A stretch of DNA of 64,000 bases from CAYNYM01 sp049366815 (GTDB lineage Bacteria > Desulfobacterota > DSM-4660 > Desulfatiglandales > HGW-15). Every line of letters begins with the position of its first letter. Position 1 is the stretch's first letter. Location of the stretch: positions 29,682-93,681 of the forward strand of contig JBMNCO010000182.1 in the NCBI GenBank assembly GCA_049366815.1, written 5' to 3'. Shown piece by piece: positions 25,481-34,235 of this stretch. The position numbers and the translations under genes are program-made. Below the pieces are notes generated by a model. The model was not told the origin of the DNA. It ran no database searches and saw nothing but the letters and a program-made list of their open reading frames with translations.

Positions 25481-28300
25481 CTATGCTATGTCGTGATATC
25501 GCTGAGGAAGGGGGATGGCGATTTCCACTCGTGTCCCCCGGCTGTGCTCGATCAAGAGCTTCCCACTGAGCTCATCGTTCACCAATGTGCGAACAATTGT
25601 CAAGCCGAGATTTGCATCACGTTCCATATCAAATCCCTCTGGAAGCCCGGGCCCGTTGTCCTGCACCATAATCTCCAGAAATCCGAAGCTCTGACCGACC
25701 CGGATGGATACTTTCCCGTTTGAGTCGTCCCGAACTCCGTGTTGAACGGCGTTTTGGATGAGTTCATTGATCACGATCGCAACCGTTGTCGCGACCTTTG
25801 AAGGGAGCATCACGGATGGGCCGGAAATGTCCAGGGTGATGAGGGCATCCGTCCGGTCATGGGAAGAGATCTTGCTGAGTCTGCCGACCAGTTGACCCAG
25901 GTCCACCATCCCGATTTGTCCGTGGGAAAGTATTTCGTGTACGGCAGCGATACTCATGATCCGTGAGATACTGTCCTTTAGTGCCCGCTCCGGTGGTATA
26001 TGTTCCAACCGTCTTATCTGCATGCGAAGAAGGCTCGCGATGTTCTGCAGATTGTTCTTAACCCTGTGATGAATCTCTTTGTATATGGTGGCATGTTCAT
26101 GAAGGGACCTGTTTTCTATAAAGATCCCCATTTGGCTCGAAATGGTTTTCAAAAATTCGATGTTTTCAGAAAGATAGTCTTCCTGAAAGGGCCACCTGTC
26201 GTTCGATTTGGAGTACAGATTGAGGATGCCGTTCAGGTTCCCTTTGTGAAAGAGGGGTAAAGAAACCAAGACATAGGGGAAAGGCGGTAACAGGTCGACC
26301 GGGCACTTTATGTTGTTTCTATCCATTGAAAAAACGGGGTCTGCATGTTGGATCTGCCATTTTGCAAGTCTCTCGTCATTTTCATTTTCGATTTCGCCCA
26401 TCTTCTGGTCAGGATCCATGTCCGAGGCCTCCTTGACCAAGACGCGATGGGTCTGATCAACCACCCACAAGTTCACAATTGAGAGACCGAAGATATTCCT
26501 GATATATCGGATAATGTTTTGTGATTGGGCCTTTGGGTTCATGTCGCTGGACAACTCGTGCCCCAGCTGGTTCAAGATGTCGAGTTGCTGGAGTTTGACA
26601 ACCAGTCTCTTGTCCAGTTTTATTTTATAAAAGGCATTTGCCGTGAGTGTTCCCACTGTCTCCACGAATTCCAGGTCTCCTTCGTCGGGGACAATATCCT
26701 CATCCTTTTTTTTCAATGCGAGGATCCCGAATCGTTCCCCATGACTGTCCAACCACGTTGTAATGAAATAGGACTCCAGGGCGTCCCCCAACAGGTGTTT
26801 CGGAAATGCATACGGATTCGAAGCATTTAAAACGGCATAAGCATTGGCCATTGTGAGTGGAACATAAAATGCGATCTCCGCCCAAGGCAATATCTGGCTC
26901 AATTCATGTGTCAGTGATTTCAGTAAAGAAGGCGCGTCTCTTTCGTCTTGTATCAACTGGTTGATTTTGTTTATTCCTTTTATCTGCATGGCCTTCTTGT
27001 TCAATCGTGTCGTGAAGTCTTGATAGCTCCGTTTGCCTTTGTGAATCAGGGAAGCGATAGGGTTTAATTCATCTGAAAAGACAAGCGTTGATACCGATTG
27101 ATTGGCGTAAATTGGAAGCCCGTCCTCGGAAACGCCCTGTTCACCATAGGTGTAAAATCCGCAGAACGGAATTCCGGCCCTTTTTGAAACCAGTTCAATC
27201 TCCTTGCTTCCATTCTCTCCCATGAGTTTTTTTCTCAGGGCGCAGGAGAACATGAGGGCGAGGCTCGGGCTCTTGAGCCCCCCCTGACGGAGGGCCATTT
27301 CATAGGCTGAGACACCGGCCTCCATGATATCCTTTTCCCCACCCCGCATGAGGGTGATGACCTGGTTCTTTTTCATGACAGGCCCAAATTGAATAGACCC
27401 GTCATCCAATATGTATTCGGGAACCTGCAAAATGGAATTCCCATAAATATCTGTTGTCCCGAAGGGATAGCGGCTGAACCATATAGCCCCTTCACCCAGG
27501 TTTTCGGATGGGATCTCCAATAGTTCGGAACAAACCTCACTGGCCGGGCGACCGTCCAATTCGTGCACAATATGGCCTGAAGCCTTCGTAATCAAAGCAC
27601 CCTTGGTTGTAGGAGTAAATCCGTGGGCCATGCCAAGGCCGAAGAGTATTTCAGACTCCAGGAAGGCGAGAGAGATGGCATCATCCGATACCTGATCATT
27701 AACGATTTGGTAATTCGAATCAAAACGAAAATAATCCGACGATGTACCTCCAAAGATAGGGATGCGATTCCCGGAGGCCTTTCGAAGCAGAGTATGGATA
27801 TCATGACTCAAGGAGACCTGTGTCCTTGTGGCTCCCGGCGTGAAGACAATGAGCAGGACCGGGGAGGCTCCGGGCATTTCCGGGGCAGCGATATGAAGCG
27901 TTTGGTGTAAGGGATGATCGGGATTGAAGTACCCGGCGGCCCCGGCGCCATGAAGAGCCTGATGAACAGCCCCCTGGAGGTTTGCCTTGACGCCCCTCCC
28001 CATACCCACTCGGACCCTCAGACGGTCAGAGGCGAAGAGGGCCACGACGACACCGTGGGTGATCACCCGGTTTGCGATTTCCCCGGCTGTGCTCGTCCCG
28101 ATGACTGGACAATTTCCAAGGATCTCATTTATGCCGCGATTGACATCATGTATGTCCAGCTCCGATGAAATAAAGGCGATACCCAGACAGGGTTGAAATC
28201 TTTTGAGCATGGACAGGGCCTCTGACGCGGCGGAAATTCCCATCTGATAGCTTTTGCCGGAGTTTGCGGTCCCGATGCCGCCTTCAAAGTATTTCGCCAT
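25481..28300 (-). CDS. FIST-domain sensor histidine kinase with GAF-like region (HisKA_2 type)
   Basis: 939 residues from ATG 28300 (AGAGAGG upstream). The FIST_N/FIST_C sensory domains span about 20-430, with GTSTAGEIA, GGTSSDYF and FYTYGEQGV. A middle region of GAF-like type lies at about 560-720. The kinase core begins at IHHRVKNNLQNIASLL, a HisKA_2 dimerisation box with the phospho-His, followed by an ATPase domain with NELIQNAVQHG and DNGPGLP. No membrane helix, so it senses cytoplasmic ligands. FIST domains are thought to bind small ligands such as amino acids. Its partner is the ANTAR regulator 10 bp downstream, a pairing like EutW/EutV. Confidence 0.9.
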   Translation of the reverse strand: MAKYFEGGIGTANSGKSYQMGISAASEALSMLKRFQPCLGIAFISSELDIHDVNRGINEILGNCPVIGTSTAGEIANRVITHGVVVALFASDRLRVRVGMGRGVKANLQGAVHQALHGAGAAGYFNPDHPLHQTLHIAAPEMPGASPVLLIVFTPGATRTQVSLSHDIHTLLRKASGNRIPIFGGTSSDYFRFDSNYQIVNDQVSDDAISLAFLESEILFGLGMAHGFTPTTKGALITKASGHIVHELDGRPASEVCSELLEIPSENLGEGAIWFSRYPFGTTDIYGNSILQVPEYILDDGSIQFGPVMKKNQVITLMRGGEKDIMEAGVSAYEMALRQGGLKSPSLALMFSCALRKKLMGENGSKEIELVSKRAGIPFCGFYTYGEQGVSEDGLPIYANQSVSTLVFSDELNPIASLIHKGKRSYQDFTTRLNKKAMQIKGINKINQLIQDERDAPSLLKSLTHELSQILPWAEIAFYVPLTMANAYAVLNASNPYAFPKHLLGDALESYFITTWLDSHGERFGILALKKKDEDIVPDEGDLEFVETVGTLTANAFYKIKLDKRLVVKLQQLDILNQLGHELSSDMNPKAQSQNIIRYIRNIFGLSIVNLWVVDQTHRVLVKEASDMDPDQKMGEIENENDERLAKWQIQHADPVFSMDRNNIKCPVDLLPPFPYVLVSLPLFHKGNLNGILNLYSKSNDRWPFQEDYLSENIEFLKTISSQMGIFIENRSLHEHATIYKEIHHRVKNNLQNIASLLRMQIRRLEHIPPERALKDSISRIMSIAAVHEILSHGQIGMVDLGQLVGRLSKISSHDRTDALITLDISGPSVMLPSKVATTVAIVINELIQNAVQHGVRDDSNGKVSIRVGQSFGFLEIMVQDNGPGLPEGFDMERDANLGLTIVRTLVNDELSGKLLIEHSRGTRVEIAIPLPQRYHDIA

Positions 28301-28317
28301 TGGCCTCTCTCTGGATG

Positions 28318-28372
28318 CCATCCGGAAATACATGATTTCTGGATGGAGCGGTCTGCTGTCAGCATGCAGCGT
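28318..28372 (+). repeat. Repeat family B, copy 3 (left part only)
   Basis: Carries the left hairpin (ATCCGGAAATACATGATTTCTGGAT type) and the GGAGCGGTCTGCTGTCAGCATGCAGCG core, then diverges. It lies immediately upstream of the FIST kinase gene. Confidence 0.6.
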
Positions 28373-28482
28373 TCAAAAAAATGGAACTTTCTTCCATGTG
28401 ACCAAAAACTATAGTTGAATTCACGGAATTTTGAAAGCCGAACTTCTGAGGGTTTCCTTTGATATACTCCCGGATCTTGAAA

Positions 28483-28498
28483 TGGCATTTTTATTGCA
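28483..28498 (+). promoter_or_regulatory. Sigma-54 promoter for the PilZ/kinase-like pair
   Basis: TGGCATTTTTATTGCA keeps the TGGCA and TTGCA blocks of the RpoN consensus with correct 10-nt GG/GC spacing. The start near 28510 is about 40 nt before the ATG at 28551. An inverted repeat ATGGAA/TTCCAT at about 28381-28397 lies at activator-site distance. Confidence 0.7.
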
Positions 28499-28550
28499 GA
28501 CTCAGAAAATATGTGATTCTCTATTGTCAAAGTTTTGACGAGGTGAAACC

Positions 28551-29120
28551 ATGAGTCCAGGGAACAGGCGCAAAGATTTTCGAGTCGATATCTCACTGCA
28601 CTGCAGGTGGGAGGCCTTGACTGAAAGGGAGGTAGGGCTCCTCAAGAAGGGCATGGGCAGGTCTCTTTTTGAAAAGAACGAGTGTGACAGCCCAATCGAC
28701 GAAATCATGCGACAGACTGCCCCCGGATCCCAGGAAGAGCACTGGTACCGGTCCCTTCAATTAATCAATAATAAGCTGGATTTCATTATTGATCAAATTT
28801 TCCTTGAATCAAGTGATCTCCCGCTGAAACGGGACAAGGTCATTGAACTGAGCGGCTCAGGGGTGAAATTTGTTTCCCATAGAAATATTCCACCAGGCAC
28901 TTTCTTCAGGATGCTCCTCGTCTTGCCGGGAACCTTTCTGTTTCAGATAGAACTGATCGGCGAGGTCATGCGCATTGAGCGACAAGGCGAAGCCCCCGTT
29001 GTTGCCGCGAGGATAGTGGAAATTGACGAGGCTGCCAAGGACGCCATCATTACCGTCGTTTTTCAAAAGCAGAGACAGGAGATAAGACGAGAAAAGCTGA
29101 ATCACGGGGGGACAAATTGA
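28551..29120 (+). CDS. PilZ-domain protein (probable c-di-GMP binder)
   Basis: 189 residues. The N-terminal R7-KDF-R11 fits the RxxxR motif, and IELSGSGVKF near residue 105 fits the second PilZ motif ([D/N]xSxxG, here with Glu first). The two motifs are split by about 90 residues of helical sequence (20-95), as in YcgR-like or PilZ-related receptors with a helical insert. Such proteins couple c-di-GMP to motility. It has its own sigma-54 promoter and overlaps the following kinase-like gene. Binding is inferred; the first motif is good, the second less so. Confidence 0.8.
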   Translation: MSPGNRRKDFRVDISLHCRWEALTEREVGLLKKGMGRSLFEKNECDSPIDEIMRQTAPGSQEEHWYRSLQLINNKLDFIIDQIFLESSDLPLKRDKVIELSGSGVKFVSHRNIPPGTFFRMLLVLPGTFLFQIELIGEVMRIERQGEAPVVAARIVEIDEAAKDAIITVVFQKQRQEIRREKLNHGGTN

Positions 29121-29869
29121 TCGTTGAAATGTCATTGGAAGACCTCAAGCGTCTCAATAGGCTGGCAGTCCTGGGAAGACTCATGGCAGGTTTGATACAC
29201 AATTTAAACGGGCCGTTGCAGACTATCGGGATAGACCTTGAGCTGGCGGCCCTTCAATCAATGCAGGACGGCCCCTCAAATATTGAACTGGCGAAGAAAA
29301 TCGGGCCCCGCCTCCAGAGGATGGAAGGCGAATTCGACGCCATCAACCAACTCATTCGCACCACGTCAATGAGAGCCGGTACAAATGAAGAATACAATCA
29401 TTACAGAACCCTCAATGATTTTATCGAGGATGAATTTTCATTTTTAAAGGCCAATCTCTATTTCAAGCACGTTGTCCGGAAAGATTTTGATTTTTCAAGC
29501 GAACTCCCATCTTTTTCAGGGTTCTCCGGAGACATTACCCTTGGTCTGAGATGGTTTTTTCACGCCCTGGTCGACGAATTGGAGAGGCAGAAAATTCCGG
29601 AGATCAGGGTCCGGACCCTGGCCGGGGAACCGAAGATCCATCTCCTGTGCGCCGCCAAAGGAGGTGATCTGTCCGAACCCTTTTTGAAGGGGTTGAGTCT
29701 TGAATCGTCTGCCTCTCAGACCATTAGAATAGAAAAGTCCGATTTGGCTGTTACACTGGCCGTGGTCCTGCTGCAGCAGGCCGGCGTCTTATTCTCCACC
29801 GACACGGGGGCGGGAAAGACCCTCATTGATCTCCAGATCCCTGTCCCCGGGGCTACAGAGGGTGCCTGA
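29117..29869 (+). CDS. Degenerate histidine-kinase-like protein
   Basis: 250 residues. The segment AGLIHNLNGPLQTIGIDLEL at about 24-43 looks like a HisKA H-box with His-Asn in place of His-Glu. The rest should be the ATPase part, but I see no clear N-box or DxGxG motif, so it may be a phosphotransfer or scaffold protein instead of an active kinase. The TTG at 29117 overlaps the PilZ stop codon; ATG 29129 is an alternative. It belongs to the sigma-54-driven unit next to the chemotaxis operon. Confidence 0.75.
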   Translation: MIVEMSLEDLKRLNRLAVLGRLMAGLIHNLNGPLQTIGIDLELAALQSMQDGPSNIELAKKIGPRLQRMEGEFDAINQLIRTTSMRAGTNEEYNHYRTLNDFIEDEFSFLKANLYFKHVVRKDFDFSSELPSFSGFSGDITLGLRWFFHALVDELERQKIPEIRVRTLAGEPKIHLLCAAKGGDLSEPFLKGLSLESSASQTIRIEKSDLAVTLAVVLLQQAGVLFSTDTGAGKTLIDLQIPVPGATEGA

Positions 29870-29959
29870 GACGGCGGGGGAATGTCACCGAAATTGGACC
29901 ATTTCAAAGGAGGGCAAGAAACAGGTCTGAACGCCGGAATCCGACCCGGTTCCTTCGAG

Positions 29960-30436
29960 TCAAGAATAATCCCCCCTCTTGAATCTGGCGATTTCCGTCC
30001 CCATGGTCAATACAACATCCGACAGGATGGATTTCAATTCCCCCGGCAATCCCGACGCCGACTCCAGGCCCCTTAGGCCGTCCAGCCTCTCACCAAGGTG
30101 ATCAACCAGGGGATCCAGCCCTTCAATGGAAAGGGACGAATCCCTCAACTTCTCTGCGTAGAACTCAATGAGATCAAGCGTCTTCCGGATTTCCTCGATA
30201 ATCGGAGCGGTATGACTCGATCCTGAGGGTTTTTGTATGATCTCTACACCACCTGGAATTTGAATCGCATTGACGACAGGATCGGCATTACGCGAAAGGC
30301 CCAAAGATTCAGAGTCACCGGATCCGGACATCTTTTTCTCCATAATCTCTTGAAATCCGCCTTCTTGGCCGACCTTCCCGGTGGCATTGTTCGTGTTTGG
30401 CTGTAGCAGAGGCCTCTGGCCTTCACATATCTTCAT
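29960..30436 (-). CDS. Hypothetical protein under a sigma-54 promoter
   Basis: 158 residues from ATG 30436 (GGAGAG upstream). No signal peptide or membrane helix. The first 75 residues are low in order (Gly, Ser, Asn rich), and residues 80-158 are predicted helical with repeated Leu. No family recognised. The strong -24/-12 promoter just upstream and the position beside the che operon suggest membership in the motility regulon, perhaps as a late flagellar or chemotaxis accessory protein. Confidence 0.7.
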   Translation of the reverse strand: MKICEGQRPLLQPNTNNATGKVGQEGGFQEIMEKKMSGSGDSESLGLSRNADPVVNAIQIPGGVEIIQKPSGSSHTAPIIEEIRKTLDLIEFYAEKLRDSSLSIEGLDPLVDHLGERLDGLRGLESASGLPGELKSILSDVVLTMGTEIARFKRGDYS

Positions 30437-30489
30437 TGTTCTCTCCTTCCCGGTCATTTCGGTTCATCCAACTCTATTGGACTGATCTA

Positions 30490-30505
30490 TGCAAAAGCAC
30501 TGCCA
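30490..30505 (-). promoter_or_regulatory. Sigma-54 promoter for the hypothetical gene 29960-30436
   Basis: Minus-strand TGGCAGTGCTTTTGCA, an almost ideal RpoN site with correct spacing. Start expected near 30478, about 40 nt before the ATG. Confidence 0.7.
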
Positions 30506-30738
30506 CGCTTCGGGAACAACCAGTCGTGCCTATGGCAAAACGGTATTTTGCGTGAATTTCGATGAATCACCAAGAGGATATCCAGTAGAATCAAATAGAT
30601 TTTCTCTTCAAAGGGGGCGTGTATGAGCGGCCCTGGCTTCCTGAGGCCGGCTGCAATCACAACTCCGGGGTCTTTGACCCGCGCTTCATGGGAAGGTTGT
30701 GCCCAGCGGGAGGAAATCTTTGACTAGTTGGTTTCCGC

Positions 30739-30887
30739 CCAGAAATCATGATTTCTGGATGGAGCAGTCTGCTATCGGCATTCAGCGCTAAGCCTAATGC
30801 CTCGTCTTTGCATAGCTTTTGCTGATAGCTGATCGCTGAGGGCTGTTAGCGCGAATCCGGGAATGCTCATTTCCGGATGAGCGCTAA
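30739..30887 (+). repeat. Repeat family B, copy 2 (full length, overlaps the cheB stop)
   Basis: Begins with the perfect 20-bp palindrome CCAGAAATCATGATTTCTGG (30739-30758) and ends with a long hairpin (30846-30887) of TTAGCGC-GA-ATCCGG against CCGGAT-GA-GCGCTAA. The right end contains the cheB stop codon. This is the most complete copy of the family together with copy 4. Confidence 0.8.
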
Positions 30888-31927
30888 TTAATCAATTCAA
30901 GAGACGTCCGGGCTATACCATGCAGACTCACCACCTTCTCCGCGGCGCCCAGCTTGATCGCCTCCTTGGGCATGCCGAATACAACACAGCTTTTTTCATC
31001 CTGGGCGATGGTTCTCGCCCCGGCCGATTTCATCTGAAGCAACCCGGCGGCGCCGTCGGCTCCCATGCCCGTCAGGATGATGCCCACGGCATTGGCGCCG
31101 ACATAATCGGCTACGGACTTAAAAAGGACATCCACGGACGGCCGTTGGTGATGAACCAAGGGCCCTTGTTTCACCTGAACATAATACCGTGCGCCGCTTC
31201 TCCTCACCAGCATATGGTAATTGCCCGGTGCGATCAGTGCCCTGCCGTTTATGACTGAATCGCCGTCTTCAGCCTCCTTCACTTTGACGGAGCATAAATT
31301 GTCAAGCCTCTCAGAAAATGATGTGGTGAATTTGGCCGGCATATGCTGGACGATCAGGATGCCCGGTGCATTGTGCGGCATATCCATGAGGACGGTCTTG
31401 ATGGCCTCGGTACCGCCGGTTGATGCGCCGATTGCGATGATCTTGTTGGTCGTGGCGGAGAGGGCCTGGAGCGGGACGCTTGATTTGGCCTTTTCGGATG
31501 TCTGAACATCCTCCGCCTTTGCCTGAATATGCACATTGGCCACTGCCCTTATCTTGTCCGCCAACTGGACGCTCATGTCTCCGACCGAATAGGCGGCGGA
31601 CGGTTTGCAGATGACTTCAAGGGCTCCCAAAGAGAGGGCCTCCATGGCCAGTTTACCCCCTTTCTTGGTCAGTGAACTCACAATGATGACAGGCAGGGGG
31701 TAGTATCTCATGAGTTTTTTGAGGAACGTAAGCCCATCCATTCGAGGCATCTCAATATCCAATGTGACGACGTCCGGCCTGAGCCTTACGATTTTGTCCC
31801 TGGCCACAAAGGGATCCGGCGCGGTACCGATGATTTCAATGTCCCTCTCACGAGAAAGCTCTTCTGAAAGCACCTTTCTTACGATTGCTGAATCATCGAC
31901 AATCAGCACTTTAATGCTTGAGTTCAT
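30884..31927 (-). CDS. cheB: Chemotaxis response regulator protein-glutamate methylesterase CheB
   Basis: 347 residues. Receiver domain (VLIVDDSAIVRK, Asp in TLDIEMPRMDG) and a C-terminal methylesterase with catalytic Ser in IGASTGGTEAI, His in IVQHMPA and Asp in TGMGADGAAGL. It removes methyl groups from chemoreceptors or deamidates Gln, giving adaptation. Last gene of the che operon. No cheR methyltransferase is in the window. A family B repeat overlaps its stop codon and may act as a 3'-end hairpin. Confidence 0.97.
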   Translation of the reverse strand: MNSSIKVLIVDDSAIVRKVLSEELSRERDIEIIGTAPDPFVARDKIVRLRPDVVTLDIEMPRMDGLTFLKKLMRYYPLPVIIVSSLTKKGGKLAMEALSLGALEVICKPSAAYSVGDMSVQLADKIRAVANVHIQAKAEDVQTSEKAKSSVPLQALSATTNKIIAIGASTGGTEAIKTVLMDMPHNAPGILIVQHMPAKFTTSFSERLDNLCSVKVKEAEDGDSVINGRALIAPGNYHMLVRRSGARYYVQVKQGPLVHHQRPSVDVLFKSVADYVGANAVGIILTGMGADGAAGLLQMKSAGARTIAQDEKSCVVFGMPKEAIKLGAAEKVVSLHGIARTSLELIN

Positions 31928-31933
31928 GACACC

Positions 31934-32407
31934 TCAGGTTTGCATGATCAATTCAAGGCCCAGACTGTCGTCGAGCGTCGTGATCCCGATAAACACATTT
32001 TCCGAACATGCCGAATGATCCCTTTCAGCCTCCTCAAAGTGAACGATTTTGGGAATGCCGAGATCGAAGACCTGCTGATCGTCCCAAGTCCCGAAACTGT
32101 TTCCGCTGATCATATTGAGGATTTCTTTTACCGTATCCTCGACCTGTTCTTGTGAAACGTCGCCTTCTTCCTCGCCCATAAAATTTGCGGCCAGCGACAG
32201 ACCCAGGTCTTTTGGAATAAAAAAGAAGAATGTCCCGGAAATGGGTCCCTTGAAACACAATTTTGCCACAAGAAGATCCTTCCTGCCTGAGGCCCACCAC
32301 TTCTCGAATTGGGCATCGTCGGATAATTCAAGGGGTAAAAAAAACATGGTCTCCAGGACGTCAGAAATCGAGGCCTTCATCGCTGAAGTCAGTGTTTCCC
32401 TCTTCAT
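31934..32407 (-). CDS. CheX-like chemotaxis phosphatase-domain protein
   Basis: 157 residues with the CheC/CheX pattern: the helix VKEILNMISGN fits the ExxNxxxG motif that catalyses CheY-P dephosphorylation. The flanking strands (CFKGPISGTFFFFIPK) fit the family fold. Only one ExxN motif is seen, as in CheX, which works as a dimer. It lies 6 bp upstream of cheB and overlaps the 3' end of the preceding cheY by 47 bp; a start at ATG 32380 would shorten the overlap. Together with CheZ it would be a second CheY-P phosphatase in this operon. Confidence 0.82.
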   Translation of the reverse strand: MKRETLTSAMKASISDVLETMFFLPLELSDDAQFEKWWASGRKDLLVAKLCFKGPISGTFFFFIPKDLGLSLAANFMGEEEGDVSQEQVEDTVKEILNMISGNSFGTWDDQQVFDLGIPKIVHFEEAERDHSACSENVFIGITTLDDSLGLELIMQT

Positions 32408-32795
32408 CTTCGGTTTCTCCCATTATGCGGTTCAATTTCTTTCGGATGTTTTCCGGCGTGAAAGGCTTTTTGATATAGTCTGCGGCGCCGTTTTCAAGAA
32501 ACTCTTTTATCCTCTGCTGGCTTCCCTCGGTCGTCACCATGACAACCGGGATGCCCTCCAAGGCCTCATCTTTTTTCATTTCTTTGATGAGTTCCAAGCC
32601 GTCCATGTCGGGCATGTTGTAGTCCGTAAGAACCAGATCAAGCCATTCCTGCCTCAAAAAAGCTAACGCGTCCCGCCCGTTTGATGCATCAAAGAATTGA
32701 CCCACGTTGAACCCGGAGGCCTTGACCGTCTTTTTGATGACCGATCTCATGGGAAGAGAGTCGTCAACTACAAGGACATTATAGGCCATAATCAT
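32361..32795 (-). CDS. Chemotaxis response regulator CheY (second in operon)
   Basis: 144 residues. Receiver domain with VVDDSLPMRSV, phospho-acceptor Asp in LVLTDYNMPDMDG, Thr in MVTTEGSQ and Lys in YIKKPF. A short acidic C-terminal tail follows (ETEDEEGNTDF). TDYNMPDMDG and the TEG switch are typical of CheY proteins. It should bind the flagellar switch or act as a phosphate sink. Confidence 0.92.
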   Translation of the reverse strand: MIMAYNVLVVDDSLPMRSVIKKTVKASGFNVGQFFDASNGRDALAFLRQEWLDLVLTDYNMPDMDGLELIKEMKKDEALEGIPVVMVTTEGSQQRIKEFLENGAADYIKKPFTPENIRKKLNRIMGETEDEEGNTDFSDEGLDF

Positions 32796-32856
32796 TCACT
32801 CCATATATGTGGTTTGAGGTCATTGAAACCAAGACCCGTCCCTATGGTCCCTCCAT

Positions 32857-33705
32857 TCATGAAACATTGACGAGATCTTCCACCTTCTGAAGCTTCTCCC
32901 CAAAGCCTGCCATAACCTGCTGAAAATCCCGTTCAGAGAGATCCAAACGTCCCGCCGCTTCGTTGTCGAATCTGTAATTGAGACCGTCCGACCCCACTCC
33001 GATACCCATCATCATACAGAGTGTATCGGCCATGTGCACAATGGAGGTCTCCATGAGCGATCCCTTGGCCTCGCCGGGGGAATGATGGCATCTAATGATC
33101 TCGACCATCTTCTTGCTGAAATTCCATTTTTCCGCCACCATCCCTCCAAGCTCTGCATGGTCGATACCTATCACCGCCTTTTCTGCTTCTCTAAAACTGA
33201 AACCATGTTTTGAAACAAGAAGATTAATCTTTTCGTAGGAATCCGCCACGTACCGGTTCAAGACGACCTTCCCGATGTCTTTCACGAGTGCGGCCGTAAA
33301 AATGATGTGTGGATCAACGCCCGTTTTTTTTTCGGAGATTTCCCGGGAAATGAGGGCGGATGAAACGGAATACCGCCAGAGGTCTCCTTCAGCCAGACCG
33401 TAGCCCTCCTGCTTGGCCTTAAAACTGGAGGCACCCCCACTCACGAGGACCATATCGACCACCTGGTCCAAACCCAAAAAGACAATGGCCTGATGGACGG
33501 ATTCCACGGCTCTTGGCAGTGCAAAGAGTGAAGAATTGCAGAGTCTCAGCAGATTTGCCGTGAGGGTCTGATCATAGGTGACAATCTCGGAGAGTTCAGA
33601 CATGGAGCTCTGGGGATCCTGAGCAATGGCAATGACCTTTTGGGCCACCTGCGGAATGGGTTGCAGTTTATCAATTTTATCAATAATCGTTTGTATGTCC
33701 TTCAT
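32857..33705 (-). CDS. HDOD-domain protein
   Basis: 282 residues with an HDOD domain at about 10-215: LQPIPQVAQKVI at the N-terminus, LCNSSLFALPRAVESVHQAI in the middle and HAELGGMVAEKWNFSK at the HD-like end. HDOD is an HD-related domain that has lost the metal-binding residues and is often found in signalling proteins of motile Proteobacteria. Overlaps the end of cheD by 4 bp within the che operon. The role is probably regulatory, but undefined. Confidence 0.9.
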   Translation of the reverse strand: MKDIQTIIDKIDKLQPIPQVAQKVIAIAQDPQSSMSELSEIVTYDQTLTANLLRLCNSSLFALPRAVESVHQAIVFLGLDQVVDMVLVSGGASSFKAKQEGYGLAEGDLWRYSVSSALISREISEKKTGVDPHIIFTAALVKDIGKVVLNRYVADSYEKINLLVSKHGFSFREAEKAVIGIDHAELGGMVAEKWNFSKKMVEIIRCHHSPGEAKGSLMETSIVHMADTLCMMMGIGVGSDGLNYRFDNEAAGRLDLSERDFQQVMAGFGEKLQKVEDLVNVS

Positions 33706-34235
33706 ATCTTGACCTCTCCCTGTCCCGAGACCTTCAGAAAGGAATGTCCCTCTCTGATGGCCAATTTCAAGGTTCGGTTCGCATTGCCGCCGATATCCTC
33801 ATAGTCGATCATGACGGAATTTTTCCAGAACATCTTTCGTACGGCCATGTAGTTCCTCTTGCCGATATTAAAAAATCCCTTTTGATCGAGGATCTGCGCC
33901 CCCCCCACCACGACAATCTTCATCCGCTGTTTTTTCGCCCCCAATTTGTATGCAGACTTGAAGAGATTAGGGATTCCGGTATCTGCAAACATGTTCGGGT
34001 TCCTTTGCGCCTTTGCCGGGTCCAGGGAAGAATCGGGCAACATGAAATGGAGGAGCCCTCCAACCTTTACAATCGGATCATAAACAGCAATCCCGATACA
34101 GGATCCTAGAGAATAGGTAACGAGAACCGCGCCAGGATCTTTGCTTACCTTCATATCAGAAACGCCGACGACTAAATTCACGGGAGAATCCCTTTCCTTT
34201 ACAAAAAAACCTTCAATGGACTTGGGCGATCTCAA
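33702..34235 (-). CDS. cheD: Chemoreceptor glutamine deamidase CheD (first copy)
   Basis: 177 residues. CheD motifs: LVTYSLGSCIGIAVYD with the catalytic Cys, GGLLHFMLP with the catalytic His, and VVVGGAQIL. It deamidates specific Gln residues of chemoreceptors and can bind CheC-type phosphatases. It overlaps cheA by 23 bp and the HDOD gene by 4 bp. The first 25 residues are extra compared with most CheD proteins, and an internal start is possible. Confidence 0.93.
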   Translation of the reverse strand: MRSPKSIEGFFVKERDSPVNLVVGVSDMKVSKDPGAVLVTYSLGSCIGIAVYDPIVKVGGLLHFMLPDSSLDPAKAQRNPNMFADTGIPNLFKSAYKLGAKKQRMKIVVVGGAQILDQKGFFNIGKRNYMAVRKMFWKNSVMIDYEDIGGNANRTLKLAIREGHSFLKVSGQGEVKI

